In this document: piece by piece, positions 59,512-64,000 of the stretch | How positions within the stretch are numbered: position 1 is the first letter of the stretch | Layout: the number at the start of each line of letters is the position of its first letter | Source of the DNA: Juglans regia | Taxonomy: Eukaryota; Streptophyta; Magnoliopsida; Fagales; Juglandaceae | Length of the DNA stretch: 64,000 nt | Assembly: GCF_001411555.2 (NCBI RefSeq) | Contig: NC_049916.1 | Span: forward strand, 26,368,558-26,432,557 | Direction of reading: 5' to 3' | The notes under the pieces: generated by a model | Databases searched by the model: none | Seen by the model: only the letters and a program-made list of their open reading frames with translations | What the model was told of the DNA's origin: nothing | Translations under genes and position numbers: made by a program

Positions 59512-61290
59512 GGTTTTTTTCCTCGGCATTAATGTGTGTGGTCATCATCGACCATGTGTAGCTGCAAGTTATTGGCCGGTGGCCCTGTGTGTATATAATA
59601 GCAACGTACGCTTTGTCCTGTTACTGTCCCTAATATTTGCCGATCCGATTAATTGTCTTTTTTTTTTTTTTTTTGAAACAGATCCGAATTGTTGTAGACA
59701 TAGGTATATATATAATATATCTGTACCATAATTCGTATTAAATACAGGAGATTCTTTATATATATATATATATATTTATATTGTATCTCATCATGTATTT
59801 GTAAAATATTGTAGAAAATATTTAGATAAAAAGATTCAAGCAGTAGGAAATTCTCATCCCATTTGAATATATGATATTAGTAGTACTGCATGTATGCAGC
59901 TTATAATTATTTTTACTGTGAGCTAACAATATAGGAAAATGATTTTAACATATGATGATGATCAGATCATATACTTTCAAGATTCAACCAAACAATTAAC
60001 AAAATATTTTTTTTTTCTTAACAATTTGCTGACGCGAATCGTCATAATTGAGGGATAGCAGTGTGAAGCGGTTAATTAATAATTATTTCTTAATTATGTG
60101 AACTATATAAAAAATGAAAAATATTTTTAATATATATATGTTTTGATGATGATGATGATATATGATGATCACCAAACAACAAAAACTCTTAAAAATTTAC
60201 CTAATAAATATTTTATGTTGAAAGTAATTAAGTTCTTCAATATTGACATATCCTAATATTTAAGACATTTAAGATAAGGGATCGATCTGTCGGTCATAAG
60301 ATCATGTAGTACTACTCTCTGATCTCTGATCTGTCTCTCTCTCTCGTAAATTAATGTGGCCATACTAATTCCAACTACCAACATCACCCACTTTAGTACT
60401 TCAACTCTCTCGATCCGGCCCTGAGATGTTTTCAATTTGTTTCTCTTCTTTCTCACCCTTTCATGGATGATATTCATGGAAACCGTTGAAACCGGCGAGC
60501 GTTGATGTGCGTCTTATTCATACCCAAAGGGCGGCATGCAGTTCTTCAATTTCCTGGAAATTAATTTTCATAAGGACCTTTCAGATTGGTTACAAGAGTC
60601 AGTGCTCCTAGCTATATCTAGTATGCATGACAATTAAGCTTCTATTTCCAAATGGCCGGGCAAGACGATAAGATGCTACATATATATACTTGAATAAATG
60701 CAATATTTGCTCCCTGCAGCCATGCACATATTTACATATTTTTGCATGGACACAGGTAAATGCATGCATGATGATCAACAACATGCATGAGTAAATCACT
60801 TTTGCCTTTGTGTCCGTAAAATTTGTCCATGCACGTCTCTGAAGCGTCGTCGTCGTCGCACATTTTTATAGCACTATCAATGATGCTACAGGCCAGTGCA
60901 GGCCGCATGCGTTTCACAGGTATACCAAAAAAGAAAAAAAAAAAACTCACAATATTCATGTTACTGTTCATACTGCAATGTGGAACCTTGTGAGTATTCC
61001 TTATCATTATTTATAGAACAATTATATATATATATATATATATATATATGCAGTACTACTACTGCATGCTTTTATCAAGCTGGTTTCGTGCTCCAGAGAT
61101 GGGTCAGATATGAGTAAATGGCTGCTGTCTGTGAGACTTCAATGTGGAGTACTGCAAGTTAGGAATATTAACTTTCGTAGACTATGATATCTATAAATAG
61201 ATATGAATTATTTTATATACAGTTATTTTTATATATATTTTTACCTATTTTATTAATATAATTGATTAAAATAATTATTTAAATCCTACT
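59508..61290. other. Intergenic, no supported gene
   Basis: AT-rich with GATGAT runs, and GA/CT tracts near 60,330. A 74-codon minus frame (60,477-60,253) has a hydrophobic stretch, but part of it is encoded by the CT microsatellite, so I do not call it. Confidence 0.4.
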
Positions 61291-61299
61291 AACGTGCCG

Positions 61300-61503
61300 C
61301 CCGTTGGGTGTGCCGCTAGCACATAATTATATTTTAATTTTAATTTTATTAATTTTATATTTTTTTAATATATTTAAATATTTTAAATATATATATATCA
61401 ATACATTAAAAATGATTTTTTTAATCATTAAATAAAAAAAAAATTAAATGTATGAACATTTAAAACGAGAGAGCAAACGCAAGTAGTATATTATATTTTT
61501 CTA
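61300..61503. mobile_element. AT-rich MITE-like repeat, second copy
   Basis: Related to 52,466-52,672: TTTTTTAATATATTTAAATA, TATATCAATACATTAAAAAT, TTTTTTAATCATTAAATAA and ATGAACATTTAAAACGAGAG. The ends are uncertain. Confidence 0.4.
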
Positions 61504-61756
61504 TTTAATTTATATTTAAAAAAATGATATTAATAGAATATATAAAAAATACGTAAAAATTGTTGAACATAAAATTTTTATTTATATATACTGTGATCAG
61601 TACTTATAATTTGTGTGGTCAGGATACATTCATTTGTGCAAATATTGACGGGTCATGGTATAGTACTGCTTGCGGTCCCTTCTTGGTCCTCATATATGTA
61701 CGTACGTAGCTCTCATGAATGCATTAAAGATCTGGTCGATCCAGTTAAGCTATTTA

Positions 61757-61956
61757 GGCTACGTTTGGATGTTAAAATGAATTGAGTTGAGTTGAGTTAA
61801 GATGATAAAATATTGTTAAAATATTATTTTTTAATATTATTATTATTTTAAGATTTGAAAAAGTTAAATTGTTTATTATTTTTTGTATTGAGATTTTAAA
61901 AAATTATAATAATGAGTTGAGATGAGTTGAGGTGAGTTTGATAACCAAACGTAGCC
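61757..61956. mobile_element. Tourist-like MITE copy J (best preserved)
   Basis: Exactly about 200 bp with perfect 12-bp terminal inverted repeats (GGCTACGTTTGG ... CCAAACGTAGCC) and a TTA target duplication. TIR and 3-bp TWA duplication identify a PIF/Harbinger (Tourist) MITE. This copy is the reference for the others in this window. Confidence 0.85.
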
Positions 61957-61959
61957 TTA

Positions 61960-62600
61960 ATGTTCCATGCAGTACACGCTATACACACGCAATATACATA
62001 CTTCATTATAAGAAATTTTATTTGTAATATCTACTCAAAGATTATACATGTAGACTTTTTATTAAATGAAAAAAAAAAATATTTTATGAGAGATATTTTT
62101 ATAATTTTAAAAATAAAATTGCTTAAACTTACATTACAGTTTCCATTTAAGAATTGTACATAATATTGCTCTTTTATTATTAATGCTGCATGTGGTTGGG
62201 TCGATATATATATATACTAGGTTGGGAGCAACGTATAAAGCACGTTATCTAGTTGAGTAAATTAATTTTTTTATAAAAATAATATAGTTTTAAAAAAGAA
62301 ATGATTAATGAATAATTTAATAAATGAAAACAAAAAATAAATTTTAACAAATATAGAAACAAAAAGTTATAATAATTAAAGGAAAGAGGCCAGTCCTTTT
62401 GGTCTTGTTTAATACTACAGAGGACACGACCTCAGCCACGACCTCAGCCACGACCATTGGAGATGAGTTAATAAATTGTTGATCAATGAATAAGATATGA
62501 CTGTTAAGTATGGTGAATATCGAATTTGAGAAAAAGTTGTACTATCTCATAATATTCTTCCACAAGATTTTCTAAAAATGTATGAGCTATCTAAAAAATA
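61960..62600. other. Intergenic, no gene seen
   Basis: AT-rich sequence. A short direct repeat CCTCAGCCACGAC (twice) lies at 62,430-62,455. Confidence 0.4.
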
Positions 62601-62610
62601 CAATTTAATC

Positions 62611-63286
62611 TAGGGTGTAACCGGTCTAGTTTTTTATAAAATCTATGACCGAACCGGTATGTATCGATTTTATATTTTTCAAAACCGATTACGCACCTGT
62701 TACCCTCCTAAACCGGTACTTCCGATTTTACCGATTTCCGGTCCGGTCTGGTTTTTCAATTTTTTTAAAATGTAAATTTCACAATTTGTCATTAAAAATT
62801 TGTTTATAAAAAAAAAAAAAAAATTGATTTAAAAAAAATTGTTTTATACTTTTATTAATATATTAGACTATATAATAGTATTAATATTAGACTATTGGTA
62901 TAATTATAAATTATATATTAGTATTAGTTATAAACTTTTAGTGATTTAGTATTAACATTTTATGTAATAATTTATAAATTATAATAAGAAATTATTTCAT
63001 ATATGAATATATATGTTATATATAAAATTTCACATAAAAATTTATAATTATACATTATATATAAAATTTATATATATTAATATTTAATATATAAAAAATA
63101 TTTTATATAAAACTTATATATAAAAATATTATTTTTTATTTTTTTTAATCAACCGGTCCAATCCGGTTCGATCCGGTCCAAAAAATCCCGGAACCGGAAC
63201 CGGCCGGTTTTTACGTTTTAAAAACCGGTTCTGGACCAAAACCGGTCCGGTCCGGTCTGGTTTTTCGATTTGAATTTACACCCCTA
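62611..63286. mobile_element. Non-autonomous hAT element, short sibling of 24,357-27,005
   Basis: The left end TAGGGTGTAACCGGTC and the complement of the right end TAGGGGTGTAAATTCAAATC are flanked by 8-mers ATTTAATC (62603-62610) and ATTTAAAC (63287-63294), 7/8. The subterminal CCGGT/ACCGG words and the interior (TATTAGTATTAGTTATAAAC, GAAATTATTTCATATAT) match the longer element, but the tandem array is a single copy here. Confidence 0.8.
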
Positions 63287-63429
63287 ATTTAAACCATTAT
63301 CGGGTACATTAATATCGGATCTTCTAGTATAATTATATTTGAGAAAACCTTTATTTGATTTTGCTAAACCATCTCTCTTTCTATACGGTTCTAAGCAAGG
63401 CATGATGATAATTGCAATGGAAAAATTTT

Positions 63430-63520
63430 TGCATCCGCCTACACCGGCACACACTCAATGCATTGAGTGTAAAAAAAAAAAAAAAATATGTGAAATGTGT
63501 GCCGGGTGTAGGCAGATGCA
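63430..63520. mobile_element. Small fold-back (snap-back) element
   Basis: The arms TGCATCCGCCTACACCGGCA (63430 onward, 24 bp) and the complement of 63496-63520 match with one extra G and one mismatch. The loop holds the perfect 14-bp palindrome CTCAATGCATTGAG and an A run. It is non-coding. Confidence 0.6.
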
Positions 63521-64000
63521 TAGCAAACCCCAATCGCAATTGGAGTAAAGTAACAAATTAAACATGACAAAAAGGTTTGCAATCATGGAAACGGTTTACG
63601 ATTTTCTTGTGTCAATCTAATGACCTAATAATTAATTAACTTATTAGATACTCTTGCCACAATTCAAATATGAAATAAGTGAAAAAGAGTCTTAAAAACA
63701 AAAAAAGAAGCACAAATTCATGTCTTTACTCCATCACCATGGCATTTCCTAAGAAATAAAAGGCAAAAAATTTGGGTCTCACCTCTTATGAGGGTAAAAT
63801 GATAAAGACTTTAATATTTTGAGAAGATAATAGTTTATATGATTTCCAAGATCCATGCCATAAGGGTCTTCTCTCCATGCATTTTCAAGGATTTTCATTA
63901 CTTGGTTATCCCTAAACGACTTAACATAACCAATTTCGTGCTTCCAACAAGAGAACACACACGTGATATACATTTGGGTCAGCCTTTTTTAACGAATGCC
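63521..64000. other. Right edge, no gene seen
   Basis: No recognisable coding sequence. A 64-codon minus frame (63,973-63,779) lacks any domain. Confidence 0.4.

Noticed and set aside
60253..60477. 74-codon minus frame with a hydrophobic stretch
   Set aside because: Part of it (RERERQ) is a CT microsatellite; no homology recognised and no leader or context.

Overview
This is nuclear DNA of a flowering plant. Protein genes are split by short GT-AG introns, intergenic DNA is AT-rich, and plant-specific families occur (RETICULATA-related, DUF7036, p24 delta, a chloroplast rhomboid, a plant L1-type LINE with a DUF4283 ORF1). The many ~200-bp Tourist-like MITEs with ends resembling GGCTACGTTTGG recall woody Fagales, perhaps Juglandaceae (walnut/pecan/hickory). 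That placement is inference from memory of such repeats, not a search.

Ten protein genes can be supported. In order: an ARGLU1-like RS-domain protein (minus, 3' part beyond the left edge); a small MEE9-like coiled-coil protein (minus, 9.1-9.6 kb); a p24 delta cargo receptor (plus, four exons, 12.4-15.8 kb); an F-box/LRR protein (minus, three exons, 17.0-18.5 kb); a DUF7036 membrane protein with a Pro/Ser-rich domain (plus, five exons, 36.2-39.0 kb); a chloroplast rhomboid protease like RBL10 (minus, nine exons, 40.3-43.8 kb); a RING-H2 E3 ligase (minus, intronless, 44.9-45.7 kb); a RETICULATA-related chloroplast protein (plus, eight exons, 47.6-52.0 kb); and an ELO-type fatty acid elongase (plus, intronless, 56.5-57.3 kb). 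Reading frames join without stops or phase conflicts across every proposed intron. The tenth recognisable protein unit is a decayed LINE polyprotein.

The region between the F-box gene and the DUF7036 gene (about 19.5-35.1 kb) is a nest of transposons. A minus-strand L1-type LINE fills 23,961-35,110 and is bounded by a perfect 15-bp target duplication. Two hAT elements (24,357-27,005 and 29,464-32,248) later jumped into it, and a MITE later jumped into the second hAT. Removing both hATs and their duplicated 8-mers leaves a LINE of about 5.7 kb. The LINE is dead: its RT motif reads FADE and its frames are broken.

Elsewhere there are further non-autonomous hAT-like elements (6,110-7,474; 10,926-11,551; 62,611-63,286; probably 53,132-53,993), a degenerate CACTA element (58,255-59,336), about ten Tourist-like MITEs, two tRNA-derived SINEs, several copies of a short poly(A)-tailed retroelement, an LTR remnant and a fold-back element. 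The right-hand 12 kb is mostly AT-rich intergenic DNA with long TA microsatellites.

There is no operon-like linkage. RBL10 and the RETICULATA-related protein both act in plastid envelope membranes and lie within 10 kb, but nothing shows this is more than chance. I found no clearly new biological system. The most informative structures are the datable transposon nest, a probable GC-AG intron in the rhomboid gene, an ACGTGGC cluster upstream of the DUF7036 gene, and the palindrome-rich CACTA-like element.
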